33,751 bases of DNA from the NCBI GenBank assembly GCA_025458905.1, contig JALORN010000039.1:1-33751 (forward strand), read 5' to 3'. The notes beneath the pieces are model-generated. The model ran no database searches, was not told the DNA's origin, and saw only the letters and a program-made list of their open reading frames with translations. The stretch comes from Steroidobacteraceae bacterium (GTDB lineage Bacteria > Pseudomonadota > Gammaproteobacteria > Steroidobacterales > Steroidobacteraceae). The position numbers and the translations under genes are program-made. This document shows positions 7,479 through 15,744 of this stretch, piece by piece. Every line of letters begins with the position of its first letter. Position 1 is the stretch's first letter.

Positions 7479-8368
7479 GTCGCGGGCCCGCCGAGGAAGC
7501 CCGCGAGCAGCGCCTGCACGTCGCGAGCGCGGTGCCGCAGGCACAGGTGCCCGCCGTGCTCCAGCCGCTCGAAGCGGGCCTTCGGCAGGCTCCTCGCCAC
7601 CTGGCGCGACGCCTCGCAAGCGACCACCTGGTCGTCGGCGGCGGCGATCACCAGCGCCGGCACGCGCAGGTTCGCCATCCACGGGCGCGCCGCGAACGCA
7701 TCGGCGGCGCGCATCCGTGCGAGCTCCAGCGCCGGCGAGAGCACGGCGGCGCGGCGCTCGTCGAGGTGCTCGGGCAGCAGGCCAGGGCGGGCATCCCACC
7801 AGCCGGGCGGCGCGCTGCGCAACAGGTCGAAGCGCAGGAAATCCTCGACCGGGCAGCGCTCGAGCAGCGCCTGCATCAGCTCGCCGGCGACCCGCATCGA
7901 CTCCGTGCGCTCCGGCCAGGGCGCGACCAGCACCAGGCGATCGACGCGCCCCGGGTGCGTGATCGCGAGCTCGAGGGCCACCGCGCTGCCCATGCCGTGA
8001 CCGACGAGCGTCGCCGCCTCGAAGCCGAGCGCGTCGAGCACCGACAGCAGGTCCTCGGCCATCTGCGTCGTGGAGTAGCGGATCGCCGAGGGCGAGCTGC
8101 GGCCGACGCCGCGCTGGTCGAACGACACCACGTGCCCGAGCGCCGCGAGCGTCGGCACCTGGGACCGCCAGAGCGCGGCGCGACCATCGAGGCCGGATAC
8201 GCAGACGATCGGCCGACCGTTGCCCGCCTCCTCGATCCACAGCATCGCGTTGCCGATGTCGAGCATGCGGCCGCCGCCGGCCGCCGACGCGCCGAGCCTC
8301 GCCGCCGGCTCCGCCGCCGTGCGTGCGTCCTCAGCGCCGGGTGGCGACGATCGACTGGAGGAAGCCAT
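7475..8368 (-). CDS. Alpha/beta-hydrolase fold protein lacking the nucleophile serine
   Basis: The 297-residue protein has a canonical alpha/beta-hydrolase layout: oxyanion region near VCVSGLDG (55-62), FDQRGVGRS (83-91), nucleophile elbow, acid in AADDQVV and catalytic His in LEHGGHLC. The elbow, however, reads L-V-G-H-G-M-G (residues 121-127), so the residue normally Ser in G-x-S-x-G is Gly125 (codon GGC at 7994-7996; AGC would be Ser). The acid and His remain. It could be inactive, a non-hydrolytic enzyme or a binding protein. The ATG at 8368 has a GAAGG element six bases upstream; an internal ATG at 8266 removes a low-complexity 34-residue leader and is an alternative start. It overlaps the methyltransferase by 38 bases and the monooxygenase by 4. 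Confidence 0.88.
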   Translation of the reverse strand: MASSSRSSPPGAEDARTAAEPAARLGASAAGGGRMLDIGNAMLWIEEAGNGRPIVCVSGLDGRAALWRSQVPTLAALGHVVSFDQRGVGRSSPSAIRYSTTQMAEDLLSVLDALGFEAATLVGHGMGSAVALELAITHPGRVDRLVLVAPWPERTESMRVAGELMQALLERCPVEDFLRFDLLRSAPPGWWDARPGLLPEHLDERRAAVLSPALELARMRAADAFAARPWMANLRVPALVIAAADDQVVACEASRQVARSLPKARFERLEHGGHLCLRHRARDVQALLAGFLGGPAT

Positions 8369-9392
8369 TGGCGACCTTCGGGCCGGGGGCCACGTCGAAG
8401 CCGCTGTCGCGCAGCAGGCCGTGGAAATCGGCGCGCACGAACTCGCGCGAGTACGGCTCGCAGTTGTCGTGCGAGTCGTAGTCGATCAGGAACTGCGCGA
8501 CCGGCGACAGCGACCCGCTGGCGTTAGGGAACTCGTAGATGCAGAAGGTGCCGCCGGGGCGCATCACGCGTGCCACCTCGGGGACCACGCGCTCGGTGAT
8601 CCGCCACGGGATCTCGTGGAACAGGATGTAGCTCAGCACCAGGTCGAAGTGGCGGTCCGGGAACGGCATCTGCTCGGCCAGCGCCTGCTGGAAGTTCACG
8701 TCCACGCCACGCTCGGCGGCGCGCAGGTGCGCGTAGCGCAGCAGCGGCAGCGCGACGTCGATCCCCCAGGTCTCCGCCGCCGGGAAGCGCTGCTTCAGCG
8801 CCACCGTGGCCTGGCCGATCGAGCAGGCGAGGTCGAGGACGCGGCGCACCGCGCCGTCGCGCGGCGCCGCGGCCTTGCGCGCCATCTCCACGTGCTGTTC
8901 GTCCTGCGCGTTCTCGCCCTGGTAGAACACGTGGGTGCCGTAGTGGAACACCGGGCCGCCGAGCGGATCGTCGGTGTAGCCGCCCGGCTGCAGGTGCACT
9001 TCCACCCGCGCATAGTCCGGGACCACGAAGGCCGGGTCGTACAGCAGGCGACCCGGGCCGCGGGCCTCGGCGTCCCGCATCGCGGCGAGCCACTGGTCGG
9101 CTTCCGCCGCGATGCTCGCCCGCGTGCGCCGCCACATCATCTCCTGGTGGCTGCGCATGAAGCGTTGCCAGACGCGCACCAGCGGCAGCGCATCGAGCGA
9201 GCGCTGGATCTCGGCGATCCCGGGCGCGGTACCGGCCGGGTGCTCGCGCCCGACCACGGCATTGCCGAGCTCCTCGAGCATCGGGTACATCTGCTGCACG
9301 GCGCGCGCGCGGAAGCTCGTGACGAAGTCGAGGTAGCTCTCGTCGGCGAGGCGTGCCGTGCGCGGCAGCAGCCCGTCCCAGTCGCGCCTCAC
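8331..9392 (-). CDS. Class I SAM-dependent methyltransferase with N-terminal extension
   Basis: This 353-residue protein has an approximately 180-residue helical N-terminal region followed by a Rossmann methyltransferase domain. SAM motif I is RVLDLACSIGQAT (184-196; the usual G-x-G-x-G is partly changed to A-C-S-I-G), the acidic residue at the end of beta2 is D212, and LSYILFHEIP (253-262) occupies motif IV. The GTG at 9392 overlaps the preceding TGA. It shares the unusual extended N-domain and the 'S-Y-x-x-x-H-E-I-P' strand with the methyltransferase at 11481-12566, so the two are paralogues flanking the transporter. The methyl acceptor is unknown; a small-molecule intermediate of this operon is the simplest guess. 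Confidence 0.85.
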   Translation of the reverse strand: MRRDWDGLLPRTARLADESYLDFVTSFRARAVQQMYPMLEELGNAVVGREHPAGTAPGIAEIQRSLDALPLVRVWQRFMRSHQEMMWRRTRASIAAEADQWLAAMRDAEARGPGRLLYDPAFVVPDYARVEVHLQPGGYTDDPLGGPVFHYGTHVFYQGENAQDEQHVEMARKAAAPRDGAVRRVLDLACSIGQATVALKQRFPAAETWGIDVALPLLRYAHLRAAERGVDVNFQQALAEQMPFPDRHFDLVLSYILFHEIPWRITERVVPEVARVMRPGGTFCIYEFPNASGSLSPVAQFLIDYDSHDNCEPYSREFVRADFHGLLRDSGFDVAPGPKVANGFLQSIVATRR

Positions 9393-9769
9393 GACGCCTG
9401 CTCCGCGCGCGGCCGTGGCTCCTGGTAGCGCCGGCCGGCGCCGAGCGGCGCCGAGTCGGCCGCCGGTCGCCGCGCGAAGCTGCGGAAGACCTGCGAGACG
9501 AGCGCGTCGCGCTCCAGCCGCCGCGCCTCCTGTTCCTCCGCCGTCGGGCGGTGCTGCTCGAGCAGGCGGGCGATGTCGGGCGCGCCGTGGGACTCGGCGA
9601 GCAGCCGCGACAGGACCTGCTCGAGCACCATCGCCCGGTCGCGGTGCGTCCAGACGGCCGCCGTCAGCTCGAGCATCGCCTCGAGCAGGTTGTCGATGAC
9701 GACGTCGTCGAAGTACCGGCGGCCCGGCCCCTCGATCTCCGCGCCGAGCGGCGCCTGCGCTTGCTTCAT
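9389..9769 (-). CDS. Unknown small helical protein (126 aa) in the transporter-methyltransferase operon
   Basis: I do not recognise the family. The 126-residue product is mostly helical in appearance, with acidic and leucine-rich central helices (YFDDVVIDNLLEAMLEL, then AMVLEQVLSRLL) and a basic, Gly/Ser-rich tail. There is no signal peptide or membrane segment. The ATG at 9769 is preceded by a strong GGAGGAGG ribosome-binding site and overlaps the TGA of the symporter gene (ATGA). Its own TGA overlaps the GTG of the methyltransferase (GTGA). This double coupling makes it a genuine gene and suggests a fixed stoichiometric partner, perhaps a subunit or chaperone of the methyltransferase or monooxygenase; that is inference. 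Confidence 0.75.
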   Translation of the reverse strand: MKQAQAPLGAEIEGPGRRYFDDVVIDNLLEAMLELTAAVWTHRDRAMVLEQVLSRLLAESHGAPDIARLLEQHRPTAEEQEARRLERDALVSQVFRSFARRPAADSAPLGAGRRYQEPRPRAEQAS

Positions 9770-11316
9770 GGCTCGCCTCCTCCGTTCCCGGTGTCGCGCG
9801 CCGCCGCGCGCAGCGCGACCAGCCGGCGCTCGCCGAGGTCGTAGTAGAAGATCAGCGCCGCGCTCGCCAGCAGCATCGCCGCCGGGATCGCGCCGACGGC
9901 GATCGAGATCGCGAACAGCGCGGAGTCGGGCTGGCGCACCATCGCCCCACCCGAGCTCGACACATAGCCCATCGCGCCCAGGAACAGCCCGGTCACCGCC
10001 ACGCCGAGCGCCGAGGCGAACTTCTCCGCCATCGTGTAGAAGCCCGCGAACAGCGCCTCGCGCCGCTCCCCGTGGCGCAGGTAGTCGTACTCGATCGCGT
10101 CCGGCAGCAGCGACTGGCCGGCGAGCAGCGTGCCGCAGCCGAGCACGCCCATAGCCGCACCGCGCAGGAGCAGCGTCGCCGTCGGCTCGCCCGGCCCCGC
10201 CAGCAGCCAGGACATCGCGAGCAACGCGTACGCGACCGCGGCCAGCATGAACGCGCGGCGCTTGTCGACGCGGCGGATCACCTGCACCCAGACCGGCAGC
10301 GAACCGAGCATCGCGGCGGTCGAGACCACCGCGAACGTGCCGAGCAGCGCATAGGTGGCCTGCAGCACGTGCACGACGAAATAGGCGAAGGTGGCGCCGA
10401 AGCTCGCGACCGACAGCAGCAGCGCGAACTTCGACAGGATCAGCAGCACGAAGGGGCGGTTGCCGGCGACGGCGCGCAGCTGCTCGCCGAGCGCGAGCGG
10501 TGCGCGCGGCGCGGCCGCACCCGATGCGGCGCCCGCGGGGCCGGCCGCGGCCACGGCCGGGCCGGTGGCGTGCGCGGAGCGCGTCAGGGCGAAGCAGGCC
10601 AGGCCCGATGCCAGCACCGCCACCGCCAGGGTCGCGCTCATCAGGCCGTGTCCGCGCGAGCCGTCGCCATAGGCGAGCACCAGCATCGGCGCGGCATAGC
10701 CCGCGGTGACCTGCGCGACGCCTGCGAACCCGACGCGCCACGACATCAGGCGCGCCCGCTCCTGGTAGTCGGTGGTCATCTCCGCCGGCATCGCCATGTA
10801 GGGCACGGTCAGCACGGTGTAGGCGGTGGCATAGAACAGCAGCACGGCCATCACCCACGCCACCCGCGCGCCGCCGGCGAGGCCCGTCGGCACGTTGAAC
10901 AGCGCCACCAGCGCGAGCGCGCACAGCACGCCGCCGACGAGCAGCCACGGACGTCGCCGGCCGAAGCGGCTGCGCGTGTTGTCGCTGATCCAGCCCATCA
11001 CCGGGTCGGTCAGCGCGTCGTAGACCTTGGACGAGGCGATCAGCAGGCCGGCGAGGCCGGCGGCGAGACCGATGTAGTCGGTCAGGTAGCGCAGCAGCAG
11101 CACGCCCGTGGTGTTGAAGAGGATGCCGCCGGCGAGCGTGCCGAGTCCCCAGCCCGCGACCAGCCGCAACGGCAGCCGCGCGGGCGGCGCGCCCGCCGCC
11201 GCCCTGCCCGACGTGGCGCCCGGACCCGCGGCCGTGGCCACGGCCGCGATCGCCGAGCGGTCGGGGACGTCACCGGCCGGAACGGCGCTCGGCGGGGACG
11301 ATGCGGCGGTGGCCAA
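9766..11316 (-). CDS. GPH-family (MelB-like) sugar/glycoside:cation symporter
   Basis: The 516-residue protein has about twelve membrane segments. The first cytoplasmic loop is diagnostic of the glycoside-pentoside-hexuronide family: KVYDALTDPVMGWISDNT (97-114) followed by RSRFGRRRPWLLVG. Asp100 and Asp104 correspond to the cation-site aspartates of MelB. About 47 low-complexity Ala/Pro/Gly residues precede the first helix, and a Gly/Ala-rich linker separates the two halves. The only start giving this frame is a TTG at 11316, with GAGG about eight bases upstream; the true start may be slightly internal. It is the first gene of the minus-strand operon and would import a glycoside or other amphiphile in symport with H+ or Na+. 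Confidence 0.9.
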   Translation of the reverse strand: MATAASSPPSAVPAGDVPDRSAIAAVATAAGPGATSGRAAAGAPPARLPLRLVAGWGLGTLAGGILFNTTGVLLLRYLTDYIGLAAGLAGLLIASSKVYDALTDPVMGWISDNTRSRFGRRRPWLLVGGVLCALALVALFNVPTGLAGGARVAWVMAVLLFYATAYTVLTVPYMAMPAEMTTDYQERARLMSWRVGFAGVAQVTAGYAAPMLVLAYGDGSRGHGLMSATLAVAVLASGLACFALTRSAHATGPAVAAAGPAGAASGAAAPRAPLALGEQLRAVAGNRPFVLLILSKFALLLSVASFGATFAYFVVHVLQATYALLGTFAVVSTAAMLGSLPVWVQVIRRVDKRRAFMLAAVAYALLAMSWLLAGPGEPTATLLLRGAAMGVLGCGTLLAGQSLLPDAIEYDYLRHGERREALFAGFYTMAEKFASALGVAVTGLFLGAMGYVSSSGGAMVRQPDSALFAISIAVGAIPAAMLLASAALIFYYDLGERRLVALRAAARDTGNGGGEP

Positions 11317-11480
11317 GCGGCGGACCTCGGCGAGGGGAGCGGGACTATCGCCTCATCCTGCCGCGTGGCCGGCCGGACCGGAAATGCCACCTCGGCTAGG
11401 CGGCATCAGCCGGCGGCATACCGAGCGCGCTGGCCCGATGCTAGCCTCGATCGCGACGACCCTCCAGGAGCCTGGCGCGC

Positions 11481-12566
11481 ATGGCTGCGATGACCCCCCG
11501 CGACGCGATCGAAGGCGAGCTGCCGCTGTCGGCGCGGGCACGCTCCGGCCTTGCCCATGCGGCGGCGCTGGCCCGTACCCTGGAACCGGCGAACCGCGTC
11601 GTGGCAGCTGCGCTGCGCGCCGCCGGCCTCGACGACGAGGCGCTCGCCGACGACCTCGACGAGCGCGCCCGCCAGGTCGAGCCGGTCGCGGAGACCGTGC
11701 CGGCGTTCCAGGCCGCACGCCATGCGCGCGACTGGTACGGCGAGCACCACGGCCGCCTCGCGATCGCGGCGTTCGAGGAGCTCGCCGACCAGCTCGTGCC
11801 GCTGCTCGACGCCGCGCGCGAGGGCCCGACGACGCTCGACCCGAATCCCGCCCAGCCCCTGCCGCGCTGGTGGACGGAGCACTGGATTCATCGCACCCAC
11901 GGCGGCTGGGACGGCCATCCCTACCAGGGCTTCATCCAGGGCTGCATCGTGCATCGCGAGCTGGTCGCGCGGATCATGGCGCCGGCCGACATCTTCGCGC
12001 AGCGCCGCCAGGTCGCGCAGCGCGTCGCCGCGCTCGGCGGCCGGCGCATCCTCGAGATGGGCGCGGGCTACGGGCCGTTCACGCTCGCACTGACCGAGGC
12101 GCTGCCCGAGGCCGAGGTCTGGGCCTGCGAGATGAGCCTGCGCCAGGTCGAGCAGGCGCAGCGCCTGCTCAACGTGCATGGCGCGACGGTGCGGCTGAAG
12201 CGCTGCGACGCCGCCGACACCGGCCTGCCGGCCGGATCCTTCGACGTGGTGACTTCCTACGCGATGCTGCACGAGATCCCGGTCGCGACCACCGAGGCCG
12301 TGTTCCGCGAGGCGCTGCGACTGCTCGCCCCCGGCGGCCGCCTGCTGTTCGTCGACGTGCCGCCGTTCGAGCGCCTCGGCAAGCTGGCGCAGTGGCAGGT
12401 GGACCATGCCGCGCGCCACGAGGGCGAGCCGTTCTGGCGCGAGTCCGCGCTGCTCGACGTCGCTGGGCTGCTGCGCCGCATCGGCTTCGAGCAGGTCACG
12501 CGGTCGAGCCCCAACACCGGGCCTTATCCGTTCCCGTTCCTGACCGAAGCCGTCGCGCCACGGTGA
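11481..12566 (+). CDS. Class I SAM-dependent methyltransferase (paralogue of 8331-9392)
   Basis: This 361-residue protein has an approximately 185-residue helical N-domain containing HRTHGGWDGHPYQGFIQGC, then a SAM-binding Rossmann domain. Motif I is ILEMGAGYGPFT (190-201), the acidic beta2 residue is E217, and motif IV is SYAMLHEIP (259-267). The ATG at 11481 has AGGAG at 11466-11470. It is transcribed divergently from the symporter operon, which encodes a second methyltransferase of the same architecture. The shared N-domain suggests both recognise related acceptors or a common partner. Substrate unknown. Confidence 0.87.
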   Translation: MAAMTPRDAIEGELPLSARARSGLAHAAALARTLEPANRVVAAALRAAGLDDEALADDLDERARQVEPVAETVPAFQAARHARDWYGEHHGRLAIAAFEELADQLVPLLDAAREGPTTLDPNPAQPLPRWWTEHWIHRTHGGWDGHPYQGFIQGCIVHRELVARIMAPADIFAQRRQVAQRVAALGGRRILEMGAGYGPFTLALTEALPEAEVWACEMSLRQVEQAQRLLNVHGATVRLKRCDAADTGLPAGSFDVVTSYAMLHEIPVATTEAVFREALRLLAPGGRLLFVDVPPFERLGKLAQWQVDHAARHEGEPFWRESALLDVAGLLRRIGFEQVTRSSPNTGPYPFPFLTEAVAPR

Positions 12567-12567
12567 C

Positions 12568-12586
12568 CGGCGTCCGCCGGACGCCG
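12568..12586. terminator. Hairpin between convergent methyltransferase and SRPBCC genes
   Basis: CGGCGTCC-GCC-GGACGCCG is a perfect eight-base stem with a three-base loop, starting two bases after the methyltransferase stop codon and lying 38 bases beyond the stop of the convergent minus-strand gene. There is no T-tract on either side, so it may be a Rho-assisted or bidirectional transcript-end hairpin rather than a classic intrinsic terminator. Confidence 0.45.
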
Positions 12587-12623
12587 CGGGCGACGCCACT
12601 GGAAACCGCGCCACTCAAGGTCG

Positions 12624-13238
12624 CTAGTCGAACCAGGGCCAGCGCCCGCGCTCCTTGCGGTGCTTCATCGCCACGTCCCAGTCGATCGGGCCGTTCCGGA
12701 AGCGGTATTCCAGTGCCTTGAGCACGTTGCGCCAGCCGCGCACGTTGTAGTCGTAGGCCGCCGACCATTCCGGCCCGGTGCCGTAGCCCGTGTTGACAAT
12801 CCGCACCTGGGTGCGGCGCTCGCCGAGCGGGTCGAGGTAGATCGCCAGCAGCGTCGACTGGCCACGCAGCGACGCCATGTGCATCGGCGTCATCCAGCTG
12901 ATCGTGATCATGCGCCGGGGCTGGATCGCCAGCACCATGCCGTCGTTGCCGCGATCGAGCGGCTCGGACTTGGCGCGTTCGAAGGTCACGCGGAAGGTAC
13001 CGCGCGGCCGGGCCTCGACCTGCGCCTCGAAACCGAGGAACGTCGGCACGCCCGCCGAGGTCGTCCAGGCTTCCCAGACCTCGTCCAGCGGCGCGTCCAC
13101 CACGATGCTGGCCTCGATCGGCGGCGGCAGCGGGGCGAGTCCCGCGTCCTGGGCGCGCGCCGCGCTGCAGGCTGCGATCGCCGCGAGCGTCCACAGCCAG
13201 GCGACTCGGGCGGCGCGGTGCACGGCGAGGCCGCTCAT
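12624..13238 (-). CDS. Exported SRPBCC (START/AHSA1-like) domain protein
   Basis: The 204-residue protein begins with an export signal (hydrophobic VAWLWTLAAIAACSAARAQ, residues 12-30). It can be read as a lipoprotein signal (I-A-A-C, Cys24) or as signal peptidase I cleavage after ARA. The mature part starts with IEASIVVDAPLDEVWEAWTT, the typical strand-helix opening of SRPBCC hydrophobic-ligand-binding proteins, and contains ITISWMTPMHMASLRGQST and a C-terminal long helix. Such domains bind or activate small hydrophobic molecules; export is less common. Its ATG overlaps the TGA of the TonB receptor (ATGA), so the two are co-translated and may handle the same ligand. Confidence 0.8.
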   Translation of the reverse strand: MSGLAVHRAARVAWLWTLAAIAACSAARAQDAGLAPLPPPIEASIVVDAPLDEVWEAWTTSAGVPTFLGFEAQVEARPRGTFRVTFERAKSEPLDRGNDGMVLAIQPRRMITISWMTPMHMASLRGQSTLLAIYLDPLGERRTQVRIVNTGYGTGPEWSAAYDYNVRGWRNVLKALEYRFRNGPIDWDVAMKHRKERGRWPWFD

Positions 13239-15604
13239 CGGAAGGCGTACGCGAATTCGAGGCCCCAGGTGCGCCTAGCGCCGTAGGCGATCGCGAGCGG
13301 GAAGGTGCTGTTCGCCGCATTCAGTCCCGAGCCGAAGTTCAGCGGTGTCCCGTCGTCGAGTGCGTTGTCGACGTACACCTCGAGGCTCCAGTCGACGTCG
13401 CGCGCGACGCCCGCGCGCAGGCTGAGGCGGTTGGAGTCGCCGACCCAGCCGACGTTGGTGGGAGGCGTCGTCGTGTACTGCTTCGACTGGTACCGGTAGA
13501 CGCCGCGCAGCGTCCAGTCGAGCGTCGCCGTCAGCGGGCGCACGACGTCGGCGGTGACCGTCGTCTGCCATTCGCTCTGTCGCGGCAGCGCGAGCCCGCC
13601 GAGGTTCAGCACCGTGCGCCCGGCGGCATCCGGCCCGACCCGGCCCGCACACGCCGGGATCGCGCGGCACTGGGCGACCGACGCGCTGCTGTTGAGCGTC
13701 GAGCCGGGGTCGAAGGTCGGGTCGGTGTAGGCGACGCCCACCGACAGCGTCACGCCGGGCGCGGCGCGCGCCGCCACCAGCGCCTCGAAGCCCTGCGCGG
13801 TCGCGTCACCACCGTTGCTGATCACGGAGCCGAGGCCGGTCGCCGAGAACCCGAACAGCTGGATGCCGGAGAGCACGGAATAGAAGGCGGTCAGCTCGGT
13901 CTGCAGGCGCCCATCGAGCCACTGCGACTTCAGGCCGAGCTCGTAGGTGTCGTTCTGCTCCGGGTCGTACTGCACGTCGGCCACGGGGATCCCCGACCCC
14001 GAGTTGAAGCCGCCGGCCTTGAAGCCACGCCCCGCGGAGGCATAGACCATCGTCTCCGGTGACAGGCGATAGGACGCGGAGCCACGGTAGCTCCAGAAGC
14101 TCCAGGAGCCGCCGATGCCGTTCGGGCCGTCCGGGTCCACGGCCGGCAGGCGCAGGAACGAGCCCGTCTGGTTCTGCCGCTTGCGCTGGCGCGAGCGGCG
14201 CGCCTCCAGCGACAGCGACAGCGCCTCGGTCGCCGCGTAGTCGATCACCGTGAAGCCGGACTGCTCCTCGTCCTCGAGCAGCACCGTCTGCACGAACGGC
14301 GAGCGGTTGCCGTCGAAGGTGGCGGCGATCGGGAACACCACGTTGACCGACCTGCCGGCGGGCACCGGCCGGCCATCCACCGTCAGGGTCTGTGTGGTGT
14401 TGCCGGACCAGTCGTTGTAGAAGCCGCCGACGCCGATGCGCAGCTTCTCGCCGACCGGGAAGGTGGCGCGCAACTCCTGCGAGAACGAGCGGTCCTCCGC
14501 GCCCAGCGAGGTGTAGGTCGTGAGGTTGACCGTGCCGGCGGGCGCGCCGACGAGCGTGAACGGAAAGCCGATCCCGGTGCCGTCCTGGTCGCGGTTCTGT
14601 GCGAACGAAGTGTCGGCGTACGAGGTCAGGCTGCGGATCTCGACGGCGCCCAGCGTCGCCTCGATGGTCAGGGTGTTCAGCGACAGCTCGCGGCGGTTGC
14701 CGAAGATGTCGAAGTCGGGGCGCGCCGAGCGGATCGTCGTGCGGTCGTCGAAGTCCGGGAGTTCGCCGCAGATCACCGGCTGGAACGCGCCGGGCGCGGC
14801 GCCGCAGTTGCCGAGCGCGAAGGCGCGCGCGGGCTGGTCGAGGTCGTCGTCGGCATAGAACGCGGTGAGTACCGCGGAGAACGTCTCGGACGGCTCGAAC
14901 TCGAACGCCGCCTGCAGCGCGCGACGCTCGCCACCGTCGAAGTTCACGCGCGTCACCGGATCGCGCCAGGTGCCGTCGGTCGCGTCGTAGCGCCCGCCGA
15001 GCCTGGCCTTGAACGCACCGCCGAGGGGACCGCTGACGCTGCCGAAGACCGCGCGCCGGCCATAGTCGCCCGCGATCACCCGCACCGAAGCCTCGGGCGT
15101 GTCGGTGGCACGCTTGGTCACGAAGTTGATCACGCCGGCGTACGCATTGCGCCCGTACAGCGCGCTGACCGGCCCCTTGACGACCTCGATGCGCTCGATG
15201 TCGAGGAACGAGGCATCGACGAGGTTGTTGTTCTGGATGTAGATGCCGTTGTAGAACACCGAGACGTTGTTCTCGGCGAACTGGCCGCCCGTCAGCTGCG
15301 ACAGGCCGCGGATCACGGGCTGGTTCAGGGTGCCCGACCCGAACTCGCTGATCGTCAGGCCCGGCGTGAGCGCCGCGACCTCGCGCATGTCGGTGATGCT
15401 CAGCCGGTCGATGTCGCGCGCGGTGATCGCCGTGATCGACAGCGGCGTGTCGAGCAGGCTCTCCTCGCGCTTGCGCGCCGTCACGGTGATCTCCTCGAGC
15501 TGCTGCGCGGCGGACGCGTCGCGATCCGGCGGCGGGGACTGTGCCCCCGCAGCGCCCGCCATCGTGGCCAGGACTGCGGCTGCCGTGCGTGTCGTGTGCT
15601 TCAT
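13235..15604 (-). CDS. TonB-dependent outer-membrane receptor 1
   Basis: The 789-residue receptor starts with a Sec signal (MKHTTRTAAAVLATMAGAAGAQ) and a TonB-box region EEITVTARKREE. A plug domain follows with IRGLSQ, V-F-Y-N-G-I-Y, and IERIEVVKGPVSALYGRNAYAGVINFVTKR, then a 22-strand-type barrel ending in an aromatic-rich terminus FAYAFR. The ATG at 15604 is preceded by a GGGGGAA site. Receptors with this plug signature are abundant in sphingomonads and related gammaproteobacteria and often import organic compounds rather than iron chelates. It lies downstream of the DUF1838-type gene (15745) and overlaps the SRPBCC gene. Confidence 0.95.
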   Translation of the reverse strand: MKHTTRTAAAVLATMAGAAGAQSPPPDRDASAAQQLEEITVTARKREESLLDTPLSITAITARDIDRLSITDMREVAALTPGLTISEFGSGTLNQPVIRGLSQLTGGQFAENNVSVFYNGIYIQNNNLVDASFLDIERIEVVKGPVSALYGRNAYAGVINFVTKRATDTPEASVRVIAGDYGRRAVFGSVSGPLGGAFKARLGGRYDATDGTWRDPVTRVNFDGGERRALQAAFEFEPSETFSAVLTAFYADDDLDQPARAFALGNCGAAPGAFQPVICGELPDFDDRTTIRSARPDFDIFGNRRELSLNTLTIEATLGAVEIRSLTSYADTSFAQNRDQDGTGIGFPFTLVGAPAGTVNLTTYTSLGAEDRSFSQELRATFPVGEKLRIGVGGFYNDWSGNTTQTLTVDGRPVPAGRSVNVVFPIAATFDGNRSPFVQTVLLEDEEQSGFTVIDYAATEALSLSLEARRSRQRKRQNQTGSFLRLPAVDPDGPNGIGGSWSFWSYRGSASYRLSPETMVYASAGRGFKAGGFNSGSGIPVADVQYDPEQNDTYELGLKSQWLDGRLQTELTAFYSVLSGIQLFGFSATGLGSVISNGGDATAQGFEALVAARAAPGVTLSVGVAYTDPTFDPGSTLNSSASVAQCRAIPACAGRVGPDAAGRTVLNLGGLALPRQSEWQTTVTADVVRPLTATLDWTLRGVYRYQSKQYTTTPPTNVGWVGDSNRLSLRAGVARDVDWSLEVYVDNALDDGTPLNFGSGLNAANSTFPLAIAYGARRTWGLEFAYAFR

Positions 15605-15643
15605 GCGTCGTTCCCCCGGTGATCCTGCGTCGCGGGCAGTATC

Positions 15644-15692
15644 ACGCACGCGTGCGTCGTCTCGGATCGGACTTCGGCATCGCAGGATGCCG
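15644..15692. promoter_or_regulatory. Palindrome and hairpin upstream of TonB receptor 1
   Basis: In the 140-base gap between the DUF1838-type gene and the receptor are two dyads. ACGCACG-CGTGCGT (15644-15657) is a perfect 14-base palindrome ending 39 bases before the receptor ATG, fitting an operator. CGGCATC-GCAG-GATGCCG (15675-15692) is a perfect seven-base stem with a four-base loop that would fold in the minus-strand transcript. Together they suggest separate control of the receptor, either an internal promoter with operator or partial termination/processing between the genes. Confidence 0.45.
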
Positions 15693-15744
15693 GCACGACA
15701 TGCCCTCGAGGTGGCCCGCTCGCGCGAGTCGCCGCGATCCGTCG

